Below are positions 63,632 through 64,000 of a stretch of 64,000 nucleotides of DNA, in pieces. Under the pieces are notes generated by a model that worked only from the letters and a program-made list of their open reading frames with translations, made no database searches and was not told the DNA's origin. The stretch's first letter is position 1; the number at the start of each line of letters is the position of its first letter. The position numbers and the translations under genes were made by a program. Source of the stretch: AP-15 sp963732095 (GTDB lineage Bacteria; Pseudomonadota; Alphaproteobacteria; ATCC43930; CGMCC-115725); assembly GCA_963732095.1 (NCBI GenBank), contig CAVSZA010000003.1:15779-79778 (forward strand), in the 5' to 3' direction.

Positions 63632-63670
63632 GTGATCGGGTCGGCCAGAAAGCGGCCACTCGCACCGGAC

Positions 63671-63797
63671 TCACCCCTCCGCGGCAATCGCCGGCTCAGT
63701 CAGTTTGTCGAGCAGCGTCCTGGCCTCTTTGAGGTCGGCGGTGTCGAAGCCTTCGGTGAACCAGCCGAGGATTGGGGCGAGGAGGGCCGAGCCTGGT
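63671..63797 (-). pseudogene. Adenylate-cyclase-type TPR 3'-end fragment
   Basis: Reads ALLAPILGWFTEGFDTADLK, EARTLLDKLTEPAIAAEG and TGA at 63671-63673. It nearly matches the last 42 codons of the fragment at 46275-46694. Similarity continues about 40 bases past the stop (63629-63670 versus 46695-46735). Confidence 0.85.
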
Positions 63798-63846
63798 GTT
63801 GCTCTGCCAAAAGCCCAGCTGAGACCCCGCCCTGCCCTGACGGCGC

Positions 63847-64000
63847 TTATAGCGTTCTGTTGAGCGCCGCCTCGATGCCACGCCCGACCCCGAGGAGGTG
63901 ACGATCCCCGCCGTGCTCGCCAACGATCATCAGCCCGACGGGCGGACCCGCCGTCCGTAACGGCACGGTTATTGCGCAGCGATCGAGAAAATTGATAACC
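63847..64000 (-). CDS. Amidase C-terminal end (partial, cut by window edge)
   Basis: Frame reading INFLDRCAITVPLRTAGPPV, GLMIVGEHGGDRHLLGVGRG, IEAALNRTL and TAA at 63847-63849. NxLDxxAITVP and PVGLMIVGEHGxDxxLL are typical of the end of amidase-signature enzymes. The catalytic Ser-Ser-Lys region lies outside the window. No statement about completeness upstream is possible. Confidence 0.8.
   Translation of the reverse strand, partial: VINFLDRCAITVPLRTAGPPVGLMIVGEHGGDRHLLGVGRGIEAALNRTL

Overview
The window is GC-rich and reads like an accessory region of a soil-type alphaproteobacterium (Hyphomicrobiales or Rhodospirillales style). This is inferred from gene content: a Tat-exported dipeptide-type binding protein, a double cold-shock-domain protein, FixJ-type receivers, zf-CHCC, DUF3309 and DUF2786 proteins, and many luciferase-like (LLM) flavin-dependent oxidoreductases. 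No rRNA, complete tRNA, CRISPR array or phage module was seen.

Layout. 1-8.6 kb: a minus-strand branched-chain 2-oxoacid dehydrogenase operon (E1alpha, E1beta, E2; E2 runs off the edge), an acyl-CoA ligase/enoyl-CoA hydratase pair, a quinone oxidoreductase and a decayed SDR gene. 8.7-18.5 kb: a receiver protein, a broken IS6-type element, a glycosyltransferase, a first ring-hydroxylating dioxygenase pair, a solute-binding protein, then Y-family polymerase and IS630 remnants. 18.6-23.6 kb: small proteins, an IS66 remnant, an HNH protein with a Schlafen-associated-like C-terminus, and broken genes. 23.7-33 kb: a second dioxygenase pair, an alpha/beta hydrolase, an enolase-superfamily enzyme, a metallo-beta-lactamase-fold hydrolase and envelope proteins. 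33.5-45 kb: esterase, LLM monooxygenases, hydrolases and an amidohydrolase. 45-47.7 kb: a scrambled zone of IS1595 and adenylate-cyclase-type ATPase/TPR fragments. 47.9-51.2 kb: three tandem LLM genes, the last a close paralog of the one at 36.5-37.7 kb. 51.4-64 kb: small proteins (several frameshifted), two more ABC binding proteins, an SDR, a truncated nitroreductase, a TVP38-type membrane protein, a 5'-truncated histidine kinase/receiver hybrid and the tail of an amidase.

How the genes fit together: the intact part points to catabolism of aromatic, cyclic or branched substrates. Binding proteins would deliver substrate; dioxygenases and flavin monooxygenases would oxygenate it; alpha/beta hydrolases and the amidohydrolase would cleave products; acyl-CoA ligase, enoyl-CoA hydratase and the 2-oxoacid dehydrogenase would feed products to central metabolism. 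No substrate can be assigned from sequence alone.

The other theme is rearrangement. A dispersed repeat resembling the 3' half of a tRNA (T-arm plus acceptor strand) occurs at least eleven times. One inverted pair flanks an alpha/beta hydrolase gene and abuts a truncated transporter gene, like a mobile cassette. More than a dozen genes carry frameshifts, nonsense codons or truncations, so either this locus is decaying or the assembly has residual indel errors.
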